A DNA stretch of 45,354 nucleotides, from positions 1-45,354 of the forward strand of contig JAFLDE010000023.1 of NCBI GenBank assembly GCA_017302655.1. The letters are read 5' to 3'. Shown piece after piece: positions 33,859 to 42,310 of this stretch (the first letter of the stretch is position 1; every line of letters starts with the position of its first letter). The position numbers and the translations under genes are program-made. The notes beneath the pieces were generated by a model. It saw only the letters and a list, made by a program, of their open reading frames with translations, was not told where the DNA came from and did not search any database. This DNA comes from Burkholderiales bacterium (GTDB lineage Bacteria; Pseudomonadota; Gammaproteobacteria; Burkholderiales; Burkholderiaceae_C).

Positions 33859-35150
33859 GCGGCCCTGCAGCTCAGGACATCTCCGCCGTCTGGCGCCTGG
33901 AAGCCCCCCGCTGCATCGGCGCCCTCACGCGGCTGGGCCACGACCTGGCCCTGGCCGAGGACTGCATGCAGGACGCGCTCGAAGCCGCGCTGCAGCGCTG
34001 GCCCGCGGAAGGCTGGCCGCTCAAGCCCGGCGCCTGGTTGATGACCACCGCCAAGCACCGCCTTCTGGACCGCCTGCGTCACGCCCAGATGGCCGCACGC
34101 GAACAATTGCAGCTGGGTCTGGACCTGGACGCGCGCGAAGCGCATCTGTCGCCCGACCCCTTGACCCTGATGTTGGCCGACGAGGCGAACGAGGTGGGCG
34201 AGGACGCGCTGCGCCTCATGTTCATCGCCTGCCATCCCAAGCTGGCACGCGAAGCGCAGTGGGCACTGACCCTTCGCCTGGTGGGTGGTCTGAGCGTGGC
34301 CGAGATTGCGCGAGCGCTCTTCGCCAAGGAGGCGACGGTGGCCCAGCGCATCAGCCGCGCCAAAGCGCAGCTGTCCGGCGAAGCCTTCGAACTGCCGCCG
34401 GCCGGGGAGCGTGCGGCGCGCCTGGCGGCGGTCTGCACCGTGCTCTACCTGATGTTCAACGAAGGCTACGCCGCCACCCAAGGCGAGCAGTGGACGCGAC
34501 CAGCGCTTTGCCACGAGGCGCTGCGCCTGGCGCGCCACCTGGCGGCCCTGCTGCCGGCAGATGCCGAGGTGCTGGCGCTGCAGGCGCTGATGGAACTGCA
34601 AGCCGCCCGCCTGCCCGCGCGCGCCGATGCGCAGGGCCGGCCCGTGCTGCTGGATTCACAGGACAGACGGCGTTGGGATCGCTTGCTGCTGCGCCGCGGC
34701 CTGGCCGCTCTGGCGCGATGCCGTCAGCTGCATGGTGGCAACCCAGGCGCCTATGCCCTGCAGGCTGAGCTGGCCGCGGTGCACGCTCAGGCGCCGTGCT
34801 TCGAGGACACCGACTGGCGGCGCCTCGTCCAACTCTACGACGCCCTGCTGGAAGCGCAACCCAGCCCGGTGGTCGAACTGAACCGAGCGGTGGCGCTGGC
34901 ACGCGCACGCGGCGCGGCCCAGGCGCTGCCCCTGGTCGAGCGGCTGACCGGCGCGCTGGCCGCCTACCCCTGGCTGCACAGCGTGCGCGCCGATCTGCTG
35001 CTGGAACTAGGCCGCACGCATGAAGCCGGGGAGGCGCTGCGTCGTGCCATCGCGCTGTGCGCCAATCAACGCGAACAGTCGCTGCTTCGGCAGCGCTTGA
35101 TGGCTGTCGAATCCGCGGCGGCTGAATCGTCGTCCCACCACCGAGGCTGA
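33855..35150 (+). CDS. ECF42-type sigma factor with TPR-like C-terminal extension
   Basis: 431 residues, more than twice a normal ECF sigma factor. Region 2 (AEDCMQDALEAALQRW, then PGAWLMTTAKHRLLDRLR) and region 4 (GGLSVAEIARALFAKEATVAQRISRAK) come first. A helical extension of about 240 residues follows, with VCTVLYLMFNEGYAAT and SPVVELNRAVALARARG, both typical of the ECF42 group, where the TPR-like tail replaces an anti-sigma factor in control. It sits in a run of seven same-strand companions. The signal is unknown. Confidence 0.92.
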   Translation: MSGPAAQDISAVWRLEAPRCIGALTRLGHDLALAEDCMQDALEAALQRWPAEGWPLKPGAWLMTTAKHRLLDRLRHAQMAAREQLQLGLDLDAREAHLSPDPLTLMLADEANEVGEDALRLMFIACHPKLAREAQWALTLRLVGGLSVAEIARALFAKEATVAQRISRAKAQLSGEAFELPPAGERAARLAAVCTVLYLMFNEGYAATQGEQWTRPALCHEALRLARHLAALLPADAEVLALQALMELQAARLPARADAQGRPVLLDSQDRRRWDRLLLRRGLAALARCRQLHGGNPGAYALQAELAAVHAQAPCFEDTDWRRLVQLYDALLEAQPSPVVELNRAVALARARGAAQALPLVERLTGALAAYPWLHSVRADLLLELGRTHEAGEALRRAIALCANQREQSLLRQRLMAVESAAAESSSHHRG

Positions 35151-35161
35151 AAGGAATCCGC

Positions 35162-35611
35162 ATGCCATCCACCATCCACCTGCACCGCGTGCTGCGCGCG
35201 CCACCCGAGCGCGTCTGGCGCGCCTTCTCCGACCCCATCGCGCTGGTGCGCTGGATCCCTCCCTATGGCTTCCTGGGCGTCGTTCACCACTTGGACTTCC
35301 GTGTGGGCGGCAGCAACCGCATGAGCTTCATCAACTTCAGCGGCGGCGGCAGCCACTCCTTCGGTGCCAGGTACCTGGAGATCGTGCCGCATGAGCGCCT
35401 CGTCTACACCGACGACTTCGACGACCCCAAGCTCGCCGGTACCATGGTGCAGACCGTGCGCTTCACGGCGGTGAGCTGCGGCACCGAGTTGCAGGTCGAA
35501 CAGGCCGGCATCCCGGACGCCATCCCGCCGGAGATGTGCTACCTGGGTTGGCAGGAGTCCCTGGCGCAGCTGGCGCGTCTGGTCGAGCCCGATATCCCGG
35601 CGAGTGCCTGA
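35162..35611 (+). CDS. AHSA1/SRPBCC-family protein
   Basis: 149 residues of the START/Bet v1-like fold (activator of Hsp90 ATPase 1-like family): IHLHRVLRAPPERVWRAFSDP, WIPPYGFLGVVHHLDFRVGG, and the C-terminal CYLGWQESLAQLARLVEP. Such domains bind hydrophobic ligands; the ligand here is unknown. It follows the sigma factor by 11 bases with AAAGGAAT before the ATG, and is followed 4 bases later by another YCII gene. Confidence 0.9.
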   Translation: MPSTIHLHRVLRAPPERVWRAFSDPIALVRWIPPYGFLGVVHHLDFRVGGSNRMSFINFSGGGSHSFGARYLEIVPHERLVYTDDFDDPKLAGTMVQTVRFTAVSCGTELQVEQAGIPDAIPPEMCYLGWQESLAQLARLVEPDIPASA

Positions 35612-35615
35612 GCGC

Positions 35616-35957
35616 ATGGCCAAGTTCCTCATCTCCTTCCCCAGCGCGGCCATGCAGGTCGCGCCGGAGGACCTGCCGGCCGTCAGCGACGCCGCGCACG
35701 CGGTGGTGCGCGCGGCCAAGGCAGCCGGGGTCTACGTGTTCGGTGGCGGCATCGACGAGGCCGTCGCGCCGGTGACGGTCTCGCCCGACGGCCAGGTGTT
35801 GGCGCAAACCTACGCTCAAACCCGCGAGCTCAACGGCGGCTTCATGGTGCTGGAGCTGCCCTCGCGCGAGGCTGCTCTGCACTGGGCGGCGCGAACCGCC
35901 GCCGCCTGCCGCTGCGCGCAGGAATTGCGCGAGTTCATGTTCGATCCGGAAAGCTGA
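35616..35957 (+). CDS. YCII-family protein, degenerate DGPF motif
   Basis: 113 residues from the ATG at 35616. The C-terminal half has the usual ELNGGFMVLELPSREAALHWAARTAAACRC and EFMFDPES. Where relatives have DGP(F/Y)xETK it reads LAQTYAQTR, so the named motif is lost. This may be a specialised copy or one losing function. Same-strand member of the sigma factor cluster. Confidence 0.83.
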   Translation: MAKFLISFPSAAMQVAPEDLPAVSDAAHAVVRAAKAAGVYVFGGGIDEAVAPVTVSPDGQVLAQTYAQTRELNGGFMVLELPSREAALHWAARTAAACRCAQELREFMFDPES

Positions 35958-36098
35958 GCATGCCCGTCGAGATCGCTGTCCACCAGCGGCTGTTCACCGC
36001 CCGCAGTGATGGCCCCTGATCCCAGGTCCGGCGTGGCGTCGAAGACCTCGACGGCCACATCCGGCACCCGTTCCTCCCCCCTCCTGAAAGGCAAGACC

Positions 36099-36536
36099 AT
36101 GGCCAGCGTCAGCGTGTACCTGAACTTCCGCAACCAGTGCGAGGCAGCCTTCGTGCGCTATCGCGAAGTCTTTGGCGGCGACTTCGACGGCGGCATGCAC
36201 CGATTCAAGGACATGCCCCCGCAGCCCGGCTGCCCACCTCTTAATGCCGCCACGGGCGAGTTGGTCATGCACGTCTGCCTGCCCATCCTCGGCGGCTTCC
36301 TGTTGATGGGCAGCGATGCTCCCGAAGGGATGTGCGGGCCCTTCCAGGAAGGCAGCAGTGTGAACATCAATCTGCAACCGGATACCCGGGCCGAGGCCGA
36401 CCGCCTGTTCGCGGCGCTGAGCGAGGGAGGCCAGGTCAGCATGCCGATGGCCGACCAATTCTGGGGCGACTACTTCGGTGCCTGTGTGGACCGCTTCGGC
36501 ATCCGCTGGATGGTGAACTGCGCGGCCGGGGCCTGA
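36099..36536 (+). CDS. VOC-superfamily protein, PhnB-like
   Basis: 145 residues of the PhnB/glyoxalase-like group: VSVYLNFRNQCEAAFVRYREVFGGDF, LMGSDAPEG, VNINLQPDTRAEADRLFAAL, and the closing FGACVDRFGIRWMVN. AAAGG precedes the ATG. It gives an in-window comparison for the broken copy at 32502. The 140 bases before it (35958-36098) hold no convincing gene. Enzymatic activity unknown. Confidence 0.9.
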   Translation: MASVSVYLNFRNQCEAAFVRYREVFGGDFDGGMHRFKDMPPQPGCPPLNAATGELVMHVCLPILGGFLLMGSDAPEGMCGPFQEGSSVNINLQPDTRAEADRLFAALSEGGQVSMPMADQFWGDYFGACVDRFGIRWMVNCAAGA

Positions 36537-36561
36537 GTCGGTCGACCATGGCACCCGAGGC

Positions 36562-37866
36562 TCAGGGCGGGGAGCGGGCAGGCCCTTCGGAGCCAACGCT
36601 ACGGTACAGGGGCAGGGCGGCCACCCGTTCTCGGATGCGCTGCATCTCCGCTTCATACGCAGGGCTGCCCAGGCGGCCATAACGGCGCGCGAACTCCGAC
36701 GGAGACAGGAACTCCGGCAGGTCGTCCACACGGGGGAAGAAATCGTCCTGGCGCAGGCCCGCGGCCATGCGATTCAGCAACTGCTGCGGTGAGCGCGCCG
36801 CCAGGCGTCCCAGGCTCAGACCTGCGGCGTCGGCCGCCAGGTCGTTGAAGGAAAAGCCGCTGCCCACGCGCACGTCGGCGAGTTCCTTGGCCAGCCCCAG
36901 GGCGGCGGTGGCGCGCTCGTCGCCCTGCCAGGCCAGCACGGCGGAGAGCAGCCAGTGCATGGCCATGTCGTCGCGTCCGGCCAGCAGCACACGAACCGGC
37001 GGCAGCGCGGCTTGGGCACGGGCCTCGGGCAGCCATTGACCGAGGTCACGCCCCAGCGTGAAGAGGGTCAGTTGGACGAGCAGCGCACGCAGTTCGGTGC
37101 CGGCGTCGCCGCCTACGGCCTGCCTCGCCTGCGCCAACTCGGCCAAGGGCTGCAGCAAGGTCTCCACCGGCACGCCCGACCAGGGCGCCATCGGCGCCAG
37201 CAATTGCTGCAGCCGCTGGCGCTGCGCCATCAAGGCCAGCGCATCGGCCGGCGAGATCAGCGCCTGCACCGCGCGCTCGGCCGACTGCGGCTGCCAGCGC
37301 CAGCGCAGACCGAGGAAGCCAGGGCCCGCCTGCCAACCTTCCAGCATGGGCCGCAGCTGCAGCGCGGCGTCCAGGCGGGGGCCATGGCCTTGGGCGCGCA
37401 GCCATCGCTCGACCGCCCAACGCACCAGCGCCGGCGGCAGCGGCAGATGGCCGATGCGGCTGCTGACCAGCGGCGGCAAGGCGCCGTCGGTGCGCGCTCT
37501 GAGATCCCACACCACTTCTGCGTTCAGCCAGAAGCCCTGCAGACGACCCGGCGCCCTGGCGCTGGCTTGCAGGCGGAGTTGGTCAGGCAACAGGGTCACC
37601 CGGGCACGCCATCGGTCGCCTTGCGCCTGGCTGCCCTGGGCCAGCAGGCTGTTCAGGTCGCGCTCGCTCAATGCGGTGTGACGCAGGCTGCCGCTTGGCG
37701 CCGCGCCCGGGCGGACCTGAGCCCAAAGCAGGCGCGCTTGCACCGCCAGCTGAGCGTTGCTGCCGGGCGGCGCTGGCGGCAGCGCGGGCTCGCGCTGCAA
37801 GGCCAGCAGCGGCAGCATCAGCAGCAGGGCCACCAAGCTGAGAAGGGTCAGGAGCAAGCGTCGCAT
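36562..37866 (-). CDS. Membrane-anchored protein of unknown function
   Basis: 434 residues with an N-terminal signal anchor (MRRLLLTLLSLVALLLMLPLLAL) and a long, probably periplasmic, Ala/Leu/Arg-rich body. Recurrent parts are HTALSERDLNSLLAQ, an internal ELRALLVQLTLFTLGRDLG and, late, GFSFNDLAADAAG and DFFPRVDDLPEFLSPSEFARRYG. Not recognised as any named family. It is convergent with the VOC gene, 25 bases away, and separated from the 57-residue gene upstream by a terminator. Confidence 0.75.
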   Translation of the reverse strand: MRRLLLTLLSLVALLLMLPLLALQREPALPPAPPGSNAQLAVQARLLWAQVRPGAAPSGSLRHTALSERDLNSLLAQGSQAQGDRWRARVTLLPDQLRLQASARAPGRLQGFWLNAEVVWDLRARTDGALPPLVSSRIGHLPLPPALVRWAVERWLRAQGHGPRLDAALQLRPMLEGWQAGPGFLGLRWRWQPQSAERAVQALISPADALALMAQRQRLQQLLAPMAPWSGVPVETLLQPLAELAQARQAVGGDAGTELRALLVQLTLFTLGRDLGQWLPEARAQAALPPVRVLLAGRDDMAMHWLLSAVLAWQGDERATAALGLAKELADVRVGSGFSFNDLAADAAGLSLGRLAARSPQQLLNRMAAGLRQDDFFPRVDDLPEFLSPSEFARRYGRLGSPAYEAEMQRIRERVAALPLYRSVGSEGPARSPP

Positions 37867-37893
37867 CGGGCGGCGAGTCTGCCAGAGCCCAGC

Positions 37894-37937
37894 GAAAAAA
37901 AGCCCGCCCGGGCCGAAGCGCCGGGCGGGCTTTTCTT
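37894..37937. terminator. Strong Rho-independent terminator
   Basis: A 12-bp stem AAGCCCGCCCGG/CCGGGCGGGCTT (37900-37911 with 37921-37932) is flanked by seven A on the left and TTTTCTTT on the right, so it could work both ways. On the minus strand it closes the 57-residue gene 25 bases downstream of its stop; no plus-strand gene ends here. Confidence 0.9.
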
Positions 37938-37962
37938 TATAAATCAGTGGCTTGGCGAATAT

Positions 37963-38136
37963 TCAGCGTTTTCGATCTTGGCGCAAGGCCAGCTCCAGGG
38001 CACGCCGGCCGGTGCCGGGCAGCAGGGCGTCGAAGCCAATGTGCTTGGGGCCTTTGTCGGTGCGCAATTCGCTCAGCAGCTCGGGCGGCGGCAGGTGGCG
38101 GGGGGGAACGACACGGATCGGTTGGGCACTTGGCAT
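37963..38136 (-). CDS. Small basic protein of 57 residues, unknown
   Basis: Starts MPSAQPIRVVPPRHLPPPELL and ends RRALELALRQDRKR, with KHIGFDALLPGTGRR in the centre. It is basic, Pro-rich at the N-terminus, without membrane segment or Cys. Its reality is supported mainly by position: it is the only minus-strand gene able to use the strong terminator at 37894-37937. It is divergent from cysC. Family not recognised. Confidence 0.65.
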   Translation of the reverse strand: MPSAQPIRVVPPRHLPPPELLSELRTDKGPKHIGFDALLPGTGRRALELALRQDRKR

Positions 38137-38152
38137 GATGTTCTTGGAGTCG

Positions 38153-38174
38153 CGAACCGACGGGGAGCGGTTCG
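38153..38174. promoter_or_regulatory. Inverted repeat between the 57-residue gene and cysC
   Basis: CGAACCG (38153-38159) and CGGTTCG (38168-38174) form a 7-bp perfect inverted repeat with an 8-base spacer, close to the small gene's start codon. It could be an operator for either divergent gene or a leader hairpin. Confidence 0.4.
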
Positions 38175-38239
38175 ATGCGCGCCACAACGACCCGGCTTTG
38201 CAACCGGTTGACACGTTTCCCGCGGGCATGATGCGGGCC

Positions 38240-38755
38240 ATGTTTCAGACCTTTTGGTTCACCGGCCTGTCGGGCGCCGGCAAGAGCACCCTGGCCCAGG
38301 CCTTTGCCAACCAGCTGCGCGCCCAGGGGCGCGCTTGTGCAGTACTGGACGGCGACCTGCTGCGCGCCGGCCTGTGCCGCGACCTGGGCTTTTCCAGCGC
38401 CGACCGGCGCGAGAACCAGCGGCGTGCCGCCGAGGTGGCCGCCCTGCTGAACGATGCCGGCGTCACCGTCGTCTGCGCGCTGATCTCGCCGCTGGCGGTG
38501 GACCGCCAGATGGCGCGGGAGATCGTCGGGGCGGATCGGTTCGCGGAGATTTACTTGGACGCCAGCCTGCAGGAGTGCGAGGCCCGTGATCCCAAGGGCT
38601 TGTACGGACGGGCACGCCGCGGCGAGTTGCCCGAGTTCACCGGCGTGAGCGCGCCCTACGAGCCGCCCGCTTCGCCCACCCTGGCCCTGCCCACCGGGCG
38701 CGCGCCGCTGGCGCAATGCCTGGCGCCACTGTTGGCCTTGGCTGCCGCCTCATGA
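38240..38755 (+). CDS. cysC: Adenylylsulfate kinase
   Basis: Phosphorylates APS to PAPS with ATP. The 171-residue protein begins MFQTFWFTGLSGAGKST (Walker A at residues 9-17), then LDGDLLRAGLCRDLGFSSADRRENQRR and CEARDPKGLYGRARRGELPEFTG, all diagnostic. Possible starts at 38228 and 38231 add four or three residues; I prefer 38240, which matches the family's N-terminus. No cysD or cysN sulfate adenylyltransferase is adjacent. The stop overlaps the next gene (ATGA). Confidence 0.92.
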   Translation: MFQTFWFTGLSGAGKSTLAQAFANQLRAQGRACAVLDGDLLRAGLCRDLGFSSADRRENQRRAAEVAALLNDAGVTVVCALISPLAVDRQMAREIVGADRFAEIYLDASLQECEARDPKGLYGRARRGELPEFTGVSAPYEPPASPTLALPTGRAPLAQCLAPLLALAAAS

Positions 38756-39375
38756 ACCTGCCCGTCGGCTTCGACTTGCCTCAGTTGCTGGCGCTGGCCG
38801 CCACCCTGGGCCTGGCCAGCGGCCTGCGCCTGTACGCCGTGGTCTTCCTGACCGGCCTGGCCGGGCACCTGGGCTGGGTGGGCCTACCCCCCGGTCTGCA
38901 GTTGCTCCAAAGCCCGCTGCTGCTCTGGGGCAGCGGCGCGCTGATGGCGGTGGAGTTCGTGGCCGACAAGATTCCCTGGGTCGACTCGGTCTGGGACGCG
39001 GTGCACAGTTTCATCCGCATCCCGGCCGGCGCGGCGCTGGCCTATGGCGTCTTTGGCGGCGCGGAGACCAGCCAGGCGCAGGCCTGGGCGCTGCTGGCGG
39101 CCCTGGCCGGCGGCACGCTGGCCGCCAGTGCTCATGCCGGCAAGGCCAGCACACGCGCGGCGGTGAATCATTCGCCCGAGCCTTTCAGCAACTGGAGCCT
39201 GTCGCTGCTGGGCGACCTGACCGTGCCGGGTCTGCTCTGGCTGGGCTGGACGCATCCCTGGCTGGCCTTGGGCCTGGTGCTGGGCATGTTGTTGCTGGCG
39301 CTGGGCGCGGTCTGGTTGCTCGGACGCTTCGTCGGCCGGCTTTGGCGCAGCCGCCGCTCAGCACCGGCGGGATAA
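38752..39375 (+). CDS. DUF4126 membrane protein
   Basis: 207 residues with about five hydrophobic segments and the family-typical ATLGLASGLRLYAVVFLTGLAG, VEFVADKIPWVDSVWDAVHSFIRIPAGA and NHSPEPFSNW. DUF4126 proteins are inner-membrane proteins of unknown function. Coupled to cysC by ATGA. The coupling may be incidental, since no shared role is known. Confidence 0.87.
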   Translation: MNLPVGFDLPQLLALAATLGLASGLRLYAVVFLTGLAGHLGWVGLPPGLQLLQSPLLLWGSGALMAVEFVADKIPWVDSVWDAVHSFIRIPAGAALAYGVFGGAETSQAQAWALLAALAGGTLAASAHAGKASTRAAVNHSPEPFSNWSLSLLGDLTVPGLLWLGWTHPWLALGLVLGMLLLALGAVWLLGRFVGRLWRSRRSAPAG

Positions 39376-39404
39376 GCTGCCGCCCCTCCCACAAGGAGCT
39401 CCAA

Positions 39405-41396
39405 GTGTTCCAAAAAATCCTCATTGCCAACCGCGGTGAGATTGCCTGCCGCGTTGCTGCCACCGCACGACGCCTGGGCATCCGCACTGTCGCCGTTTAC
39501 TCCGAAGCCGACGCCGGGGCGCGGCATGTCGCTGCTTGCGACGAGGCGGTGTGCATCGGCGGTGCTGCGCCGCGTGACTCCTACCTGCAATGGCAGCGCA
39601 TCCTGGAGGCCTGCCGCGCCACCGGCGCCCAGGCCGTGCACCCGGGCTACGGCTTCCTCAGCGAGAACGAGGGCTTCGCCCAGGCCTGCGCAGACGCCGG
39701 CATTGCCTTCATCGGCCCGCCGCCCTCGGCCATCCAGGCCATGGGCCTGAAGGCCGAAAGCAAGCGCCTGATGGAAGCGGCCGGCGTGCCCCTGGTGCCG
39801 GGGTACCACGGCGCCGACCAGGACCCCGCCCTGCTCAAACACGAGGCCGAGCGCATCGGCTTCCCGGTGCTCATCAAGGCCAGCGCCGGCGGCGGGGGCA
39901 AGGGCATGCGGGTGGTCGAGTCGGCCGAGGCATTCGACGCCGCACTGGCCTCCTGCAAGCGCGAGGCCATCAACAGCTTTGGCGACGACGCGGTGCTGGT
40001 GGAGCGCTACGTGACGCGGCCGCGGCACATCGAGATCCAGGTCTTCGGCGACTCGAAAGGCGACTGCGTCTACCTCTTCGAGCGCGACTGCAGCGTGCAG
40101 CGCCGCCACCAGAAGGTGCTGGAAGAAGCGCCCGCGCCCGGCATGACGCCCGAGCGCCGCCGCGAGATGGGCGAGGCGGCCGTGGCGGCGGCCAAGGCCG
40201 TGGGCTATGTGGGCGCGGGCACGGTGGAGTTCATTGCTGAGCAAGACGGCCGCTTCTATTTCATGGAGATGAACACCCGGCTGCAGGTCGAGCACCCGGT
40301 GACCGAGGCCATCACAGGGCTCGACCTGGTGGAGTGGCAGCTGCGTGTGGCGGCCGGCGAGCCGCTGCCGCTCAAGCAGGCGGCGCTGCGCATCCACGGC
40401 CATGCCATCGAGGCGCGCATCTGCGCCGAGAACCCCGAGGCCGGATTCCTGCCTGCCACCGGCCGGCTGGACGTGCTTCGCTGGCCCGCGCATGCGAGCT
40501 TTGAGCGCGCAAACGTCCGCGTCGACACCGGCGTGGTCGAGGGCGACGCCATCAGCCCGCACTACGACTCGATGATCGCCAAGCTCATCGTCTGGGGCGA
40601 GGACCGTGCGCAGGCGCTGGCCCGGCTCGACGCCGCGCTGGCGCAGACGCACATCGTGGGCCTGCACACCAACCTCGCCTTCCTGCGGCGCTGTGCGGCC
40701 ACACCCAGCTTCGCAGCTGCCGACCTCGACACCGGTCTGATCGAACGCGAACGTGCGCGCCTCTTTGGCCAGCCCGGCTTGAGCCTGCGCGTGGCCGCTG
40801 CCGGCGTGGTGGCGCACACCCTGGCGCTGGAAGCCGCTCGGCAGAACGCCGACCCCTGGAGTGCCCGCGACGGCTGGCGCTTGGCCGGCGACGCGCTGCG
40901 GCGCTTCGACCTCGCCGAAGCCGAGGTGCATCACGAGGTCCTGCTGCGCCGGCGCCATGCCGGTGGCATGGCGCTCACGGTTGCGGGCGAGACCTTCGCC
41001 TTCGCGGTCGAGTCCGCCGGGCCCGAGCGGCATACGCTTTGGCTGGGTGAGGGCTTGGCCACCGAGCGCTTGGCCGTGCAGACCTATGCCCGCGGGGAAC
41101 AGGTCACGGTGCTCGCGCCGCAGGGCAGCGCCACGCTGACCGAGGTGGACGTGATCGCCCGCGCCGGCGACGCCACCCCCAGCGGCGGCCGGCTGACGGC
41201 GCCCATGCCCGGCAAGCTCATCGCCTTGCACGTGAAGGCCGGTGACGCCGTGAGTGCCGGCCAGGTGCTGGCAGTGATGGAGGCGATGAAGATGGAACAC
41301 GCCATCCAATGCCCGCGCGATGGCGTGGTGGCCGAATGCCTGTACGCAGTCGGCGACCAGCTCAGCGACGGCGCCGAACTCCTGAGATTGCAATGA
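39405..41396 (+). CDS. mccA: Methylcrotonyl-CoA carboxylase, biotin-containing subunit
   Basis: Carboxylates biotin for conversion of 3-methylcrotonyl-CoA in leucine breakdown (also named liuD). The 663 residues have the biotin carboxylase domain (FQKILIANRGEIACRV, KASAGGGGKGMRVV, EMNTRLQVEHPVTE), a linker domain, and a C-terminal biotinyl domain with AMKM (biotinyl Lys). The GTG start at 39405 follows AAGGAG. The adjacent HMG-CoA lyase gene supports MCC over propionyl- or geranyl-CoA carboxylase. The carboxyltransferase subunit (mccB/liuB) is not in view to either side. Confidence 0.92.
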   Translation: MFQKILIANRGEIACRVAATARRLGIRTVAVYSEADAGARHVAACDEAVCIGGAAPRDSYLQWQRILEACRATGAQAVHPGYGFLSENEGFAQACADAGIAFIGPPPSAIQAMGLKAESKRLMEAAGVPLVPGYHGADQDPALLKHEAERIGFPVLIKASAGGGGKGMRVVESAEAFDAALASCKREAINSFGDDAVLVERYVTRPRHIEIQVFGDSKGDCVYLFERDCSVQRRHQKVLEEAPAPGMTPERRREMGEAAVAAAKAVGYVGAGTVEFIAEQDGRFYFMEMNTRLQVEHPVTEAITGLDLVEWQLRVAAGEPLPLKQAALRIHGHAIEARICAENPEAGFLPATGRLDVLRWPAHASFERANVRVDTGVVEGDAISPHYDSMIAKLIVWGEDRAQALARLDAALAQTHIVGLHTNLAFLRRCAATPSFAAADLDTGLIERERARLFGQPGLSLRVAAAGVVAHTLALEAARQNADPWSARDGWRLAGDALRRFDLAEAEVHHEVLLRRRHAGGMALTVAGETFAFAVESAGPERHTLWLGEGLATERLAVQTYARGEQVTVLAPQGSATLTEVDVIARAGDATPSGGRLTAPMPGKLIALHVKAGDAVSAGQVLAVMEAMKMEHAIQCPRDGVVAECLYAVGDQLSDGAELLRLQ

Positions 41397-42298
41397 GCCT
41401 GCCCACCCGCGTCACCCTGTGCGATGTCGGCCCGCGTGACGGGCTGCAGAACGAGAAGCAGCTCGTCTCAGCGGCACACAAGCTTGAGCTCATCGACCGC
41501 TTGCAGGCGGCCGGTGTGCGCCGCCTGGAAGCCACCAGCTTCGTCAGCCCCAAGTGGGTGCCGCAAATGGGCGACGCCGCCGACGTCATGTCCGGCCTGC
41601 AGAAGCGACACGGCGTGGCGGTGGCGGTGCTGGTGCCGAACGAGAAGGGCATGGACGCCGCCCTGCCCTTTGCACCGGACGAGATCGTCGTCTTCACCGC
41701 AGCGTCCGAGGCCTTCACACAGAAGAACATCAACTGCTCGATCGCCGAGAGCATCGAGCGCTTCGGCCCCGTCATCACCAAGGCCAAGGCCGCCGGCATC
41801 AAGGTGCGTGCGGCCCTGTCCTGCTGCCTGGGCTGCCCCTATGAAGGCGAGATCAGCGCGGCGCAGGTGGGCGCCGTGGCGGCTCGGCTGGCGGCCATCG
41901 GGGTCGACCACCTGAGCGTGTCCGACACCATCGGCGTGGGCACCCCGCGCAAGGTGCAGGCGGCGCTGGAGGCCGCGCTGCGCCATTTCCCGATGCACGA
42001 GCTGAGCGGCCACTACCACGACACCTACGGCCAAGCCCTGGCCAATGTCTACGCCAGCCTGGAGCTGGGTGTGAGCACCTTCGACGCCAGCGTGGGCGGG
42101 CTGGGCGGCTGCCCTTACGCCAAGGGCGCGACCGGCAATGTGGCCACCGAGGAACTGGTCTACCTGATGCAGGGCCTGGGCATCGACACCGGCATCGATC
42201 TCGATGCGCTGGTGAACACCGCGGCCTTCATCAGCGGCGTGCTGGGCCGGCCGCCGGCCAGCCGGGCCGCGCGCGCCTTGCTGGCCAAGCGGGCGTGA
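41393..42298 (+). CDS. mvaB: Hydroxymethylglutaryl-CoA lyase
   Basis: Splits HMG-CoA into acetyl-CoA and acetoacetate, the final leucine catabolism step (liuE). The 301 residues of a TIM-barrel lyase show CDVGPRDGLQNE near the start, the metal site in SGHYHDTYGQA, and the catalytic Cys loop GGLGGCPYAKGATGN. The ATG overlaps the mccA stop (ATGA). A palindromic element begins 13 bases after the stop. Confidence 0.95.
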   Translation: MSLPTRVTLCDVGPRDGLQNEKQLVSAAHKLELIDRLQAAGVRRLEATSFVSPKWVPQMGDAADVMSGLQKRHGVAVAVLVPNEKGMDAALPFAPDEIVVFTAASEAFTQKNINCSIAESIERFGPVITKAKAAGIKVRAALSCCLGCPYEGEISAAQVGAVAARLAAIGVDHLSVSDTIGVGTPRKVQAALEAALRHFPMHELSGHYHDTYGQALANVYASLELGVSTFDASVGGLGGCPYAKGATGNVATEELVYLMQGLGIDTGIDLDALVNTAAFISGVLGRPPASRAARALLAKRA

Positions 42299-42310
42299 TG
42301 TCCGCAGGTC

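Noticed and set aside
35958-36098. Small open frame between the YCII and VOC genes (MPVEIAVHQRLF...)
   Set aside because: It stops after about 20 codons, has no ribosome site and no recognisable family.
38208-38213. TTGACA as a -35 box for cysC
   Set aside because: The matching -10 position falls on the cysC start region (ATGCGG) and is a poor match.
39168-41393. A 741-codon minus-strand frame opposite mccA
   Set aside because: Shadow of the carboxylase gene; no motifs, and mccA is intact on the other strand.
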